This document shows positions 29,159 through 38,482 of a stretch of DNA of 64,000 nt, one piece after another. Both the position numbers and the translations under genes were made by a program. Position 1 is the first letter of the stretch; every line of letters starts with the position of its first letter. The notes under the pieces are model-generated. The model was not told the DNA's origin, ran no database searches, and saw nothing but the letters and a program-made list of their open reading frames with translations. This DNA is from Flavobacterium gilvum (lineage in GTDB: Bacteria; Bacteroidota; Bacteroidia; Flavobacteriales; Flavobacteriaceae), in the NCBI RefSeq assembly GCF_001761465.1, contig NZ_CP017479.1, positions 1,922,001-1,986,000 of the forward strand, read 5' to 3'.

Positions 29159-30199
29159 TTGAAGCAAAAAAAAATAATCTCATTAGTTGCGGTTGCATTA
29201 ATATCCATATTGATTGTTTGTGGAGCAGTTTTGATGTATAAGGTTTTTAGTGGCAACACTAAATTTAAAGAAAAAGAAGTGTACGTTTATGTACCTACAG
29301 GTTCTGATTATGAGCAGGTAAAGAAAATAATTGCGCCGTATGTAGAGAATTTGGATCGTTTTGAGTTGGTTGCCAATAAAGCAAGCTATCCTGAAAATGT
29401 AAAACCAGGGCGTTTTTTATTAAAAAACGGAATGAGCAGCTATGACTTGGTTCGAGCGATGCGAAAAAACGATCCCGTAAGTTTGGCTTTTAATAATCAA
29501 GAGCGTATTGAGAATTTGGCTGGCAGAGTGGGTTCACAAATCGAACCGGACAGTTTGGAACTTTTAAATACATTTAGAGATTCCATTTTTTTGAAAGAAA
29601 ACGGATTTACTGAAGAGAACGTACTGGCTATGTTTATTCCAAATACATACGAAGTTTATTGGAATACTCCGGCGGTAAAGTTCCGTGATAAAATGATAAA
29701 GGAATATAATAAATTTTGGAACAAAGAGCGTACCGCAAAAGCAGAAGCACAAGGTTTAACTCCCGTTCAGGCAACGATTTTGGCTTCGATAGTGCATAAA
29801 GAGTCGGTTAAAAAAGATGAAAGACCTAGAATTGCAGGCGTTTATTTGAACAGGTTGAAATTGGGAATGCCATTGCAGGCAGATCCAACCGTGATTTTTG
29901 CGATGAAAAAGAAATCCAACGATTTTAATCAGGTTATCAAAAGAGTTTTTTATAATGATTTGATAATGAAATCGCCTTATAACACTTATGTAAATGTTGG
30001 GCTTCCTCCAGGACCAATCGCCATGCCTGATATTACGGCACTAGAGGCGGTTTTAAATCCCGAAAAGAACAATTATATTTATTTTTGTGCCAGTGTAGAC
30101 CGTTTTGGTTATCACGAATTTGCCGCTACTTTGGCGGAGCATAATGTCAATGCCAAAAAATATTCGGATTGGATTAATGGCCAAGGAGTACAGCGATAG
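29159..30199 (+). CDS. mltG: Endolytic murein transglycosylase MltG
   Basis: MltG cleaves nascent glycan strands and sets their length. The 346-residue protein has one N-terminal membrane anchor (residues 7-28), a LysM-like region and the YceG catalytic domain. The catalytic glutamate is E215 in LASIVHKES, within the family motif that continues RIAGVYLNRLKLGMPLQADPT. PLPPGPIAMP-type ending (VGLPPGPIAMP) is present. The start is TTG at 29159: no ATG or GTG lies in frame before the upstream stop codon at 29141, and a lysine-rich N-terminus before the anchor fits. Confidence 0.93.
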   Translation: MKQKKIISLVAVALISILIVCGAVLMYKVFSGNTKFKEKEVYVYVPTGSDYEQVKKIIAPYVENLDRFELVANKASYPENVKPGRFLLKNGMSSYDLVRAMRKNDPVSLAFNNQERIENLAGRVGSQIEPDSLELLNTFRDSIFLKENGFTEENVLAMFIPNTYEVYWNTPAVKFRDKMIKEYNKFWNKERTAKAEAQGLTPVQATILASIVHKESVKKDERPRIAGVYLNRLKLGMPLQADPTVIFAMKKKSNDFNQVIKRVFYNDLIMKSPYNTYVNVGLPPGPIAMPDITALEAVLNPEKNNYIYFCASVDRFGYHEFAATLAEHNVNAKKYSDWINGQGVQR

Positions 30200-30228
30200 T
30201 TTTTTTATATCAAAAGAAAATTTTAAAA

Positions 30229-30268
30229 AACTTCAAAATTGTTTAAGGACAGTTTTGAAGTTTTTTTT
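30229..30268 (+). terminator. Terminator after mltG
   Basis: A 10-bp perfect stem (AACTTCAAAA / TTTTGAAGTT) with a 14-base loop and a run of T. Confidence 0.8.
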
Positions 30269-30541
30269 TGCTTTAAAAAAATATATTATTATCATTTCAA
30301 ACGTTATCATGAAATAGGTTTTTTGTAATTATTTCAGTGTTATTTTGATTTCTTTTAGACTTTTTTACTTTTTTTAAACAAGAATAAACTTATATATTTT
30401 GTTTGATTATTTTGTGTTTTTGCAACTTTTTCATTTTTTTCTGAAAGTCAGAACCCTCGAGCTACCAGTTGCTTAAGGTGGGAAAATTTTAAAAAGTTGA
30501 TAAGTTTAAAGTGTTGATTTTCAGCTTTGTTTTTTAAGTCG

Positions 30542-30549
30542 TATCTTTG
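30542..30549 (+). promoter_or_regulatory. -7 promoter element of the lysozyme-like gene
   Basis: TATCTTTG matches TAnnTTTG exactly, 47 bases before the ATG at 30597. A TTTG at 30526-30529 and a TTG at 30514-30516 flank the ideal -33 position without fitting it. Confidence 0.55.
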
Positions 30550-30596
30550 CGATGTAGAAATTTCAGAATGTGACAGGTTTTGAAGAAAACTCAAAT

Positions 30597-31232
30597 ATGA
30601 TAAAAAAATGGTATTATTACACAAGTTTAATTGTCGTAGTTGCTTTTTTAAGCTTAGGTTTTAAACCCTCCAAATTAGAATCTACCCCATGGTTTCTAAT
30701 TAACGAAACAGATGATACATCCTACTTACTACCATCATTAAATGTGAGCGATTATACCAAATCTGAGATTCCATATACAGGGAACTTTTTTATTGGTTAT
30801 AAGGAAGCGATAGGCTTCAAAGAATCACAGGGAAAATACAAAAAAATTAATTCTCTCGGCTATTTAGGAAAATACCAATTTGGTATAGAAACTTTAAAAA
30901 CTATTGGAATTCACAATAGTGATGCATTCTTAAACAGTCCACGATTGCAGGAAAAAGCTTTTGTGGCCCTTTTATCCAAAAACAAATGGGAATTAAGAGG
31001 GGTAATTGAAAAGTATGACGGCACCATTTTGAATGGAATCCGAATTACGGAGTCTGGTATTTTGGCAGCTGCTCATCTTGCTGGTGTGGGATCTGTAAAA
31101 AAGTTTTTCAGATACAATGGGAAACGTTTTTTTAGAGACATTTACGGAACTTCACTAAGAAGTTATCTGAAAAATTTTGGAGGTTACGATACTTCCTTTA
31201 TTGTAGCTGACAGTACTCCAAGTCTTGAATAA
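30597..31232 (+). CDS. Exported lysozyme-like (transglycosylase-type) protein
   Basis: The 211-residue protein starts with an N-terminal signal or anchor segment (IKKWYYYTSLIVVVAFLSLG). The middle resembles the lysozyme or SLT superfamily core: a glutamate in GFKESQGKYKKIN followed by LGYLGKYQFGIETLKTIG, the pattern around the catalytic glutamate of such enzymes. LAAAHLAGVGSVKKFF near the end also recalls soluble transglycosylases. I infer a periplasmic peptidoglycan role. The ATG at 30597 is preferred to an upstream GTG at 30570 because it begins a standard signal sequence. Confidence 0.7.
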   Translation: MIKKWYYYTSLIVVVAFLSLGFKPSKLESTPWFLINETDDTSYLLPSLNVSDYTKSEIPYTGNFFIGYKEAIGFKESQGKYKKINSLGYLGKYQFGIETLKTIGIHNSDAFLNSPRLQEKAFVALLSKNKWELRGVIEKYDGTILNGIRITESGILAAAHLAGVGSVKKFFRYNGKRFFRDIYGTSLRSYLKNFGGYDTSFIVADSTPSLE

Positions 31233-31256
31233 ATTCTTGAATTTTAAATTATATTT

Positions 31257-31290
31257 AAGAGGCGGTTTGAAAATTTCAAAACCGCCTCTT
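31257..31290. terminator. Bidirectional terminator
   Basis: A 12-bp perfect stem (AAGAGGCGGTTT / AAACCGCCTCTT) with further pairing inside lies between two converging genes. Confidence 0.85.
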
Positions 31291-31294
31291 AAAT

Positions 31295-31834
31295 TCAATC
31301 TACATTGGCAATAATCTGACCATTGGGATCGACTTTTAGTTTAATTATTTCATTTTCTTTTTTCAGTTTTAGGCTGTACTCTTTTTTCTTAATATTGCCA
31401 TTTTCTTGTGAGTATAAAAATTTGTCATTTACAATTTGCCAACCTGGGTAAGCTTTGTAGATAGAGTAGATTACTTGAACGGGCAGTTGTGTATTATTGT
31501 ATTTTTCTATAACGCTGGTAAGTTTTCCATTTGCATCATAAGTGGCGGTCAAAATTCCTTTTTCTCCTTCCAAGATTACGAGAAAATTGTCATAACCTTC
31601 GTAATCTTTGCCTAAATTATAGGCAACAAAATCACTTTGAAGTTTTTTTACACTTGGGTCTGGATTTTTGTCGGGCAAATAATATGAAAAATCTTTTCCT
31701 GCATTTCTAACAACAATCTCAGGCAGTTCTACTGACTTCATTGCTTTTTCATCGTTTCCTTCCATTTCTTTGTTCTGTGAGAATGTGGTGAGATGAACTC
31801 CTAAAATTAATACTATAATCAAAACTGTTTTCAT
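31295..31834 (-). CDS. Secreted PepSY-like protein
   Basis: The 179-residue protein has a clear signal peptide ending LTTFSQ. The rest shows a repeat pattern found in PepSY-like beta-lactamase-inhibitor-fold proteins of Bacteroidota: a YEGYDNFLVILEGEKGILTATYDANGKLTSVIEKY unit, then LPVQVIYSIYKAYPGWQIVNDKFLYSQENGNIKKKEYSLKL with a C-terminal D-P-N-G-Q turn. Function is unknown. It is monocistronic and converges with the lysozyme-like gene. Confidence 0.6.
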   Translation of the reverse strand: MKTVLIIVLILGVHLTTFSQNKEMEGNDEKAMKSVELPEIVVRNAGKDFSYYLPDKNPDPSVKKLQSDFVAYNLGKDYEGYDNFLVILEGEKGILTATYDANGKLTSVIEKYNNTQLPVQVIYSIYKAYPGWQIVNDKFLYSQENGNIKKKEYSLKLKKENEIIKLKVDPNGQIIANVD

Positions 31835-32313
31835 AATATTCTCTTTAAATTAATATTATATTTTGAAAGCTGACTTTTAAAATAAAGATGAAGGTCTATC
31901 ATGGTTGCTTCCCCTTTTTGTTGTTTATTTATTTTAAAAATCTATGATAAATGTAGCTTAATTATAACTTGCTGTGTGTTAACGGTTTGTGTGTTTGTGT
32001 TAATTTATAGAATGATTTTATTCAGATAGAATGTTATAATATTTAGTTCTAAAGTATTTAATCCGTATTTTTTACATAACGATAAAATAGTAGGATTAGG
32101 TTTTAAAATATTTGGAATCAAAAAGCAGCTGATTATCTGATTTTGGAATTTACTTTTGTTTGTTTCACTACCTTTTTTGTATTTACAAATGACAGCGTTT
32201 TTCTTAGTGATTTTGATAAAAAAAATCGATACTCTAACTGATTGCTAAAGTATCGAATGAAGATGATAAAAGGCTGTTTCAAATAGTACAAGATGTAATT
32301 CAAAAGAGAACTT
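31835..32313. other. Intergenic region upstream of the PepSY-like gene and downstream of the mutase
   Basis: The 479 bases are very AT-rich. I see only the mutase terminator at 32218-32255. No gene, tRNA or clear repeat was found in 31860-32210. Confidence 0.55.
32218..32255 (-). terminator. Terminator after the methylmalonyl-CoA mutase genes
   Basis: A stem of about 10 bp with one mismatch (CGATACTCTA / TAAAGTATCG) and a 9-base loop is followed on the minus strand by eight T. Confidence 0.75.
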
Positions 32314-34524
32314 TTATGAATCCATTAAAATTTCCAATATTTGAATCGCGGCATCGCTAATTTTTGTTCCGGGGCCAAAAATGGCAACTGCTCCGGCATC
32401 AAATAAAAATGGATAATCCTGAGGTGGAATAACTCCGCCTACAATGACCATAATGTCTTCTCTTCCGTATTTTTTGAGTTCTTTAATTACTTGCGGAACC
32501 AATGTTTTATGACCTGCCGCGAGTGAGGATATTCCGAGGATATGCACATCATTTTCGACAGCTTGTTTTGCCGTTTCTGCAGGTGTTTGAAATAATGGGC
32601 CAATATCTACGTCAAAACCTACATCGGCATAACCGGTTGCAACTACTTTGGCGCCGCGGTCATGACCATCCTGTCCCATTTTGGCAATCATGATTCTTGG
32701 TCTGCGCCCTTCCTGTTTGGCAAATTGGTCTGCCAGTTGTTTTGCTTTTTCAAAGCTTTTATCGTCTTTCATTTCTTTGCTGTAAACTCCGCTAAAAGAT
32801 TTAATATGTGCTTTATATCTTCCAAATGCAGTTTCGAGTGCATCACTGATTTCTCCCAAAGTACAACGGTTTCTTGCCGATTCAATAGCAAATTCGAGTA
32901 AGTTTCCTTCTCCAGTTTCGGCACAAAGTTTTAACTTTTGCAACGATTCCTGTACTTTGATGGAATCTCTGGATGCTTTAATTCTGTCCAATTGTTCCAA
33001 TTGTTGTTGTCGAACCATTTGATTGTCCACATCCAGAATTTGTAATGGATCTTCTTTTTCCAGGCGGTATTTGTTAACACCAACAATGATATCCTGGCTG
33101 CTGTCTATTCGGGCTTGTTTTCGCGCGGCGGCTTCCTCAATCCGAATTTTAGGAATTCCGGTTTCAATGGCTTTGGTCATTCCGCCCAGTGCTTCTACTT
33201 CTTCGATGAGTTTCCACGCTTTTTCGGCTATTTCATTGGTCAGACTTTCTACATAATAACTGCCGGCCCAAGGATCGACGGTTTTTGTGATTTTGGTTTC
33301 TTCCTGTAGATAGATTTGGGTATTTCGCGCAATTCTAGCCGAAAAATCGGTAGGTAAAGCAATCGCTTCGTCGAGCGCATTAGTGTGCAGCGATTGTGTT
33401 CCTCCAAAAACTGCTGCGGCTGCTTCGATACAAGTACGCGCTACATTGTTGAAAGGATCTTGTTGGGTTAAACTCCAACCAGAGGTTTGGCAATGGGTTC
33501 TCAATGCCAATGATTTTTCGTCTTTTGGGTTGAATTGTTTTATTAGTTTGGCCCAAATCATTCTTCCAGCTCTCATTTTGGCTATTTCCATAAAATGGTT
33601 CATGCCGATTGCCCAGAAAAAAGAGAGGCGTGGTGCAAAATCATCAATTTTCATTCCAGTAGCAAGTCCCGTTTTTATATATTCCAAACCATCTGCCAGG
33701 GTGTAAGCCAATTCGATATCGGCTGTGGCTCCGGCTTCCTGCATATGATACCCGGATATGGAAATAGAGTTGAATTTCGGCATTTTTTTGCTGGTGAATT
33801 CAAAAATATCAGCAATAATTTTCATCGATGGAGCAGGAGGGTAGATGTAAGTGTTGCGCACCATAAATTCTTTCAGAATGTCATTTTGGATGGTTCCCGA
33901 AAGTTGTTCTGGTTCTACACCTTGCTCTTCGGCGGCTACAATATAGAAAGCCATTATTGGTAAAACTGCGCCGTTCATTGTCATGGAAACCGACATTTCG
34001 TTGAGCGGAATCTGGTCGAAAAGTGTTTTCATATCTTCTACAGAATCTATGGCTACTCCGGCTTTCCCAACATCGCCTACAACGCGTTCGTGATCCGAGT
34101 CGTAGCCTCTGTGTGTTGGTAAATCAAAAGCGATTGAAAGTCCTTTTTGACCTGCGGCAAGGTTTCTTCTGTAAAAAGCATTACTGTCTTCGGCAGTTGA
34201 AAATCCTGCATATTGCCGTATTGTCCATGGTTTTTGAACGTACATTGTGGTATAAGGCCCGCGTAAATTTGGCGCAAAGCCAGCCCCAAAATCAAGATGT
34301 CCGATGGACTCAATATCTTTTTCGAAATAAGTTTTGTGTAACTCAATCCCTTCGGAAGTGAGGAAATTTTGTTTTTGATTTAAATTTTGTTCTGCTGAAA
34401 TGTTCTCAAAACTATTACTAAGTTTCCTATCGTTGGAATTTGGGCTCGAGGGATAGCGAACTGGCGAAGCAATTTTATTTTTTGAGTTTTCTAAAGTTAT
34501 ATGTCGTAAATCTTTTCTTTTCAT
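32314..34524 (-). CDS. scpA: Methylmalonyl-CoA mutase, large (B12-binding) subunit
   Basis: This catalytic subunit interconverts methylmalonyl-CoA and succinyl-CoA with adenosylcobalamin. The 736-residue protein has the mutase barrel first ([41 protein letters not shown]) and the C-terminal cobalamin domain with the DxHxxG motif D619-H621-G624 followed by [19 protein letters not shown] chose the ATG at 34524; the in-frame start 27 bases upstream adds an unlikely N-terminus. It follows the small subunit gene in the same direction with a 129-base spacer made of imperfect repeats. Confidence 0.96.
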   Translation of the reverse strand: MKRKDLRHITLENSKNKIASPVRYPSSPNSNDRKLSNSFENISAEQNLNQKQNFLTSEGIELHKTYFEKDIESIGHLDFGAGFAPNLRGPYTTMYVQKPWTIRQYAGFSTAEDSNAFYRRNLAAGQKGLSIAFDLPTHRGYDSDHERVVGDVGKAGVAIDSVEDMKTLFDQIPLNEMSVSMTMNGAVLPIMAFYIVAAEEQGVEPEQLSGTIQNDILKEFMVRNTYIYPPAPSMKIIADIFEFTSKKMPKFNSISISGYHMQEAGATADIELAYTLADGLEYIKTGLATGMKIDDFAPRLSFFWAIGMNHFMEIAKMRAGRMIWAKLIKQFNPKDEKSLALRTHCQTSGWSLTQQDPFNNVARTCIEAAAAVFGGTQSLHTNALDEAIALPTDFSARIARNTQIYLQEETKITKTVDPWAGSYYVESLTNEIAEKAWKLIEEVEALGGMTKAIETGIPKIRIEEAAARKQARIDSSQDIIVGVNKYRLEKEDPLQILDVDNQMVRQQQLEQLDRIKASRDSIKVQESLQKLKLCAETGEGNLLEFAIESARNRCTLGEISDALETAFGRYKAHIKSFSGVYSKEMKDDKSFEKAKQLADQFAKQEGRRPRIMIAKMGQDGHDRGAKVVATGYADVGFDVDIGPLFQTPAETAKQAVENDVHILGISSLAAGHKTLVPQVIKELKKYGREDIMVIVGGVIPPQDYPFLFDAGAVAIFGPGTKISDAAIQILEILMDS

Positions 34525-34547
34525 CTTTTTTTGGGTTAACCATACAA

Positions 34548-34608
34548 GCAATTTAAGTTTTTTAAATCACTTTTTTTAAACCATATAAGTCATTTAAGGT
34601 CATTTAAG
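34548..34608. repeat. Imperfect 20-bp direct repeats between the two mutase genes
   Basis: AACCATACAAGCAATTTAAG (34548-34567) and AACCATATAAGTCATTTAAG (34579-34598) differ at three positions, and a partial third copy GTCATTTAAG follows at 34599-34608. Confidence 0.75.
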
Positions 34609-34653
34609 TTTTTGGACGAATCTTAAAAAATGATGACCGAAAACCGATAACTG

Positions 34654-36018
34654 TTATTCGTTCGAAAGGCGTTCCTGTTCTAGTTTTTCGGCCAGTCTTT
34701 TTTCGATTATTGGAGTAATCAGTGTTTTTCTGGGTTTTATTTTAACAAAAGGAAATAATTCTAAGTCGCCTTTCATCCTGTCGTTTGGATTAGGATGTTT
34801 GTTGGTTCCCAAAAGCGTTTCTTTTCCAGAATCAAACAGATTTTGTTCTGCATCGGCACTTTCTTGAATTTTTCGTTTAATGACTCCTTCATTTAGTTGT
34901 TTCAGAAAACCGCCATTGGTTTCTAGATTTTTGAATAAAATTAGTGACTTTTCTGCCAATTGTTGGGTCAGACTTTCGATATAATAACTTCCATCGGCCG
35001 GGTTGTCCACTTTGTCGAAGTAACTTTCGTTTTTAAGAATCAACAATTGATTTCTGGCAATTCTGTCTCCAAATTCATTGTCTTTGTGGTACAAAGAATC
35101 ATAGGGTAAATTGGCGATGGCATTGGCTCCGCCAAGAATTGCTCCCATACACTCAGTAGTGGTGCGCAACATGTTTACATTATAATCATAAATAGTTTTG
35201 TTGCGTTTTGTGGGAGTAACCAGTAAATGGCAATCCAAATTATGATTGTATTCTTTGGCAATGATATTGAAAAGGATTCGAAATGCGCGCAATTTTGCTA
35301 TTTCGAAAAAATAATTGCTGCCCACAGAAATCTGAAAAACAATAGGATTGTTTATAGTAGTAATTCGGTTGAAATATTCATTGGCATGAGCCAGACTGTA
35401 AGCGATTTGCTGAACTATTGTGGCTCCAGCATTTTGATATAATCCGCTATTGATGCTTATAAACGAAATAGATTTGGTTTCTTTGGTAAGAATATTTAAT
35501 GCGTCAAAATTGTTTTTTTCAGGGGTATTATACCAGTTTCCTTCTTTAGCCAATTGCCCGATTGGGTCTAAAATGCAATAGATTGTTGCTTTTTTTTCTT
35601 TTGCAATAGCGTCAATTTTTTTGACGAAATCGATTGAAAGAAAATTGAAATGAAAGTAAATAACTATTCTTTCCAAAGGAAGTTTTTCCAATATTTTTGC
35701 TACGTCAATTGTGCTTTCAGGAATAGTGAAGCGAATGCTTTCGGCTCCACGATTGAGCGAATCCAGTGCTTTTTTTATTGATTTTTCTAAATCAAAAACA
35801 AAGATGTTTTGGCATATTCTGAATTGTGAGGCTTTTGTGGTGACGTGAAGTTTTTTGGACAAATCCTCTCTATCATAAAAAGGTTTTACCTTGATTTCTT
35901 CGGGTGAATTCCAAATTAAAGTTTCATTATAGTCGGCTCCGTTGAGTTCAAACTGGATTTTTTGTTTCCAAAGTTTTGTAGAAACCGGGCTGAAATCTTC
36001 GAATAAATTTTGGTCCAT
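34654..36018 (-). CDS. mutA: Methylmalonyl-CoA mutase, small subunit
   Basis: The 454-residue protein is the non-catalytic partner of the heterodimeric mutase. It has the barrel domain only (EFSPVSTKLWKQKIQFELNG-like start, VKPFYDREDL, QIAYSLAHANEYFNRI, TTECMGAILGGANAI) and lacks the cobalamin DxHxxG motif, as expected for this subunit. It lies upstream of the large subunit gene in the same direction and 34 bases downstream of the divIC gene, so udk-divIC-mutA-scpA may be one transcript. Confidence 0.93.
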   Translation of the reverse strand: MDQNLFEDFSPVSTKLWKQKIQFELNGADYNETLIWNSPEEIKVKPFYDREDLSKKLHVTTKASQFRICQNIFVFDLEKSIKKALDSLNRGAESIRFTIPESTIDVAKILEKLPLERIVIYFHFNFLSIDFVKKIDAIAKEKKATIYCILDPIGQLAKEGNWYNTPEKNNFDALNILTKETKSISFISINSGLYQNAGATIVQQIAYSLAHANEYFNRITTINNPIVFQISVGSNYFFEIAKLRAFRILFNIIAKEYNHNLDCHLLVTPTKRNKTIYDYNVNMLRTTTECMGAILGGANAIANLPYDSLYHKDNEFGDRIARNQLLILKNESYFDKVDNPADGSYYIESLTQQLAEKSLILFKNLETNGGFLKQLNEGVIKRKIQESADAEQNLFDSGKETLLGTNKHPNPNDRMKGDLELFPFVKIKPRKTLITPIIEKRLAEKLEQERLSNE

Positions 36019-36052
36019 TATTAATTGGAATTAAATTTGAAATGCGATAGGA

Positions 36053-36379
36053 TTACTTTTCTTTTTTAACAGTGTCACCTTTAAATTCGATGATGTAAAT
36101 ATCTTCACTGTCTTTTTTCATAAAGTATTTTTCGCGGGCATATTTTTCAATTTGTAAAGGATTCTTCAACTGCTTGATTTTTTCCTCATCTTTTTTTATT
36201 TCGTTTTGATAATAGCTGGCGTTTTCCTCAAGTTCGTCGATTTGTTTATTCAAAAAGCGGTGTTCAAAATAAGAGTAGTTGTCCAAAAAAAGCATCCAAG
36301 TTATGAAAGATAGTGAGACCCAAACATATCTGTTGCTTAGAATTTTATACCAGGATTTGCCTTTAAATGGGTTTTTCAT
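36053..36379 (-). CDS. Septum formation initiator, FtsB/DivIC family
   Basis: The 108-residue protein has one transmembrane segment (VWVSLSFITWMLFLDNYS, residues about 14-32), then a long coiled coil (LEENASYYQNEIKKDEEKIKQL) and the family motif NPLQIEKYAREKYFMKKDSEDIYII. It is a divisome component that pairs with FtsL-like and FtsQ-like proteins at the septum. The glycine and proline-free linker and length match Bacteroidota DivIC. It lies between udk and mutA. Confidence 0.9.
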   Translation of the reverse strand: MKNPFKGKSWYKILSNRYVWVSLSFITWMLFLDNYSYFEHRFLNKQIDELEENASYYQNEIKKDEEKIKQLKNPLQIEKYAREKYFMKKDSEDIYIIEFKGDTVKKEK

Positions 36380-36501
36380 TGGGAATGTTTTTTAAATCCA
36401 ATTGAATACAAAGCGATTAATTGTATTGCTGCATTTTAATTTTATCATTTACTGATGCATTAAAGTTACAGCGAATTGAACAGGATAAAATTACGATAAA
36501 A

Positions 36502-37110
36502 TTATAAAATACGTTGATTAATTACAGCACGAACTACATCAATAGCTACAGTGTTGAATTTGTCATTTGGGATTATGATATCGGCAAAGGCTTTTGAGGG
36601 TTCAATAAATTGCTCATGCATTGGTTTCAGGGTGCTTTGGTAACGGCTGAGTACTTCATGCATGTCTCTTCCGCGTTCGGCAATATCTCGTTTCATGCGT
36701 CGAATTAATCGTTCGTCAGAATCGGCATGAACAAATATTTTGATGTCAAAAAGATTTCTCAATTCGGGATTGGTGAGTATCAGAATCCCTTCTACGATCA
36801 TTACTTTTCGAGGATGTGTAATTATGATGTCGTCGGTTCTGTTGTGTTGAACAAACGAATAAACAGGTTGATTGATAGTCTTTCCTGCTTTTAATTCTTT
36901 TAGGTGCGCCACAAGCAATTCAAAATCAATAGCTCTTGGATGGTCAAAATTAATTTTGGACCGGTCTTCGTAACTCAGGTCGTGAGTTTCTTTATAATAA
37001 GAGTCTTGGGCGATAATCCCTACTTCGGCTTCGGGCAATTCATTCATGATTTGATGCACTACGGTCGTTTTTCCCGATCCCGTTCCTCCTGCGATACCTA
37101 TAATGAGCAT
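36502..37110 (-). CDS. udk: Uridine kinase
   Basis: Uridine kinase phosphorylates uridine and cytidine in pyrimidine salvage. The 202-residue protein starts with the P-loop GGTGSGKTT at residues 8-16, followed by DSYYKETHDLSYEDRSKINFDHPRAID, the nucleoside-binding segment typical of Udk. IVEGILILTNPELRNLFDIKIFVHADSDERLIRRMKRDIAERGR gives the Walker B and lid. It is followed by divIC in the same direction. Confidence 0.96.
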   Translation of the reverse strand: MLIIGIAGGTGSGKTTVVHQIMNELPEAEVGIIAQDSYYKETHDLSYEDRSKINFDHPRAIDFELLVAHLKELKAGKTINQPVYSFVQHNRTDDIIITHPRKVMIVEGILILTNPELRNLFDIKIFVHADSDERLIRRMKRDIAERGRDMHEVLSRYQSTLKPMHEQFIEPSKAFADIIIPNDKFNTVAIDVVRAVINQRIL

Positions 37111-37258
37111 AAATTTTTTGTTGATTTTTATGTGGCAAAAATAGGAATTTAACGATATTGAATTTTCTTTTTTGAATTAAAGTTAATAACACTCATTCTT
37201 TTTTGTTGTTTTTTGCGAAGACACCATTTTTGGAGTGTGTTGGTTTAAGGTTTATTGG

Positions 37259-38482
37259 CTATTCCGTTTTCATATCTTTAATCAAACTTGTTGTGAAATA
37301 GAAAATTGCGATACCACCTAATACTATACAAACCCACATAAACCAGGCTTGTTGCCAAAATGATTTGACTGTGTCGTTGTTTTCTTTGAGGATATTCTTT
37401 TTTATATCATAAATAGTGGTTTCGGGTAAATTAACAGAAATGTTTTTTTTGAAATTCGAAAGATCGTATTGTGGAGAACTTAGTTTTGGATTCCCAGTTT
37501 TTACGGTGTATTCAGTATTTGCATTCAAATCGGCAATTATCGAAACGGGAATCTGCATACATTTTACAGAAGTGATTGTGAGGGACTGATTATCCTGATT
37601 TTCTATTTTTATAAAAATCTCTTTTTCGAATATTTCCGGAATATTGAAAGTGTTTTTTGTTTTCGAATTTAGTTCAAAATTGGTAATTGTTGTTGGCAGA
37701 ATTTTTGTTTTGTGTTTAACTTTTATTGCCTCGTTTTTGAAAAGGGTCGTGTTTCGGGTATAAAAATTAGGTTTTGAAATTTCAAAAACCAATTGATTTA
37801 TGATTTGAGGAGCATCAAAAACAATTCGGATTATTGTTTCCTTTTTTGCAGGAATCTGCGCTACTGAAAATTCTTTGGGAATAATTTCTAGTAGCGAATT
37901 ATTTTGAATATGACTTTTAAAATTTCCTGCTTTCAATATGTTGATGGGCAAGGTTTTTTTGTCGTTTAAATCTATTTTGAGAAATTTATAGGAACTTAGC
38001 GGAAGCGAAATAGTTTTTACAACATACGTTTCACTGATTGAAGTCAAATCAGATAGTTCTTGGTTGTTTGATAATCCAAACCATTCGGTTTGGTCGTTGC
38101 TTCCCGAAATAGAATACTCTTTTACCACATTGGAATTGGCAATATAAAGTGAAATTTGACTGTAATTTTTGGGTGAAGGATTCTCAATAATAACAGAAGT
38201 ACTTTTCTTTGGAAGAACCGTTTTGGAAGTAATTTTATATTCGTCAAAATCATTTGTAATCGTTTCGTTTTCATTTTGAACCAAAAAGTAAGGTACTTCA
38301 TTTTCTTTGGAGTCAAAAATCCTAAAATCACTTACGTCCTGTTTTGAAAAAGAGCGGATGGCAGGTGGCAGAACAATTTTGTGTAGTCCATTTTGTGGCA
38401 CTGCTTGAATTTTTGCAGTGGTGTTTTGTGCAATTGTCAAGTTTGCCCAAAAAAACAGTAGTATGAATTTATTGTATCTCAT
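37259..38482 (-). CDS. DUF3999-like membrane-anchored protein
   Basis: The 407-residue protein has a signal peptide (ILLFFWANLTIAQ), a large extracytoplasmic beta-rich region resembling DUF3999 (QNGLHKIVLPPAIRSFSKQDVSDFRIFDSKENEVPYFL), and one C-terminal membrane helix (WFMWVCIVLGGIAIFYF) before a lysine-rich tail. Function is unknown. The ATG at 38482 overlaps the end of the DUF2339 gene by 14 bases, so the two are translationally coupled; DUF2339 and DUF3999 genes are often paired. A start at 38506 would give a longer overlap and a less typical signal sequence. Confidence 0.8.
   Translation of the reverse strand: MRYNKFILLFFWANLTIAQNTTAKIQAVPQNGLHKIVLPPAIRSFSKQDVSDFRIFDSKENEVPYFLVQNENETITNDFDEYKITSKTVLPKKSTSVIIENPSPKNYSQISLYIANSNVVKEYSISGSNDQTEWFGLSNNQELSDLTSISETYVVKTISLPLSSYKFLKIDLNDKKTLPINILKAGNFKSHIQNNSLLEIIPKEFSVAQIPAKKETIIRIVFDAPQIINQLVFEISKPNFYTRNTTLFKNEAIKVKHKTKILPTTITNFELNSKTKNTFNIPEIFEKEIFIKIENQDNQSLTITSVKCMQIPVSIIADLNANTEYTVKTGNPKLSSPQYDLSNFKKNISVNLPETTIYDIKKNILKENNDTVKSFWQQAWFMWVCIVLGGIAIFYFTTSLIKDMKTE

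Larger units (their letters stand above)
30200..30596. other. Intergenic region mltG / lysozyme-like gene
   Basis: This 397-base stretch holds the mltG terminator and a promoter element (30542-30549) near the end. The middle (30270-30540) is T-rich with no gene or clear RNA structure. Confidence 0.6.

Noticed and set aside
31860..32210. Possible small gene or RNA in the long AT-rich spacer
   Set aside because: No open frame over 40 codons with a sensible start and no GC-rich stem was seen.
33595..33963. 122-codon plus-strand frame
   Set aside because: It is antisense to the conserved mutase large subunit and has low-complexity content.
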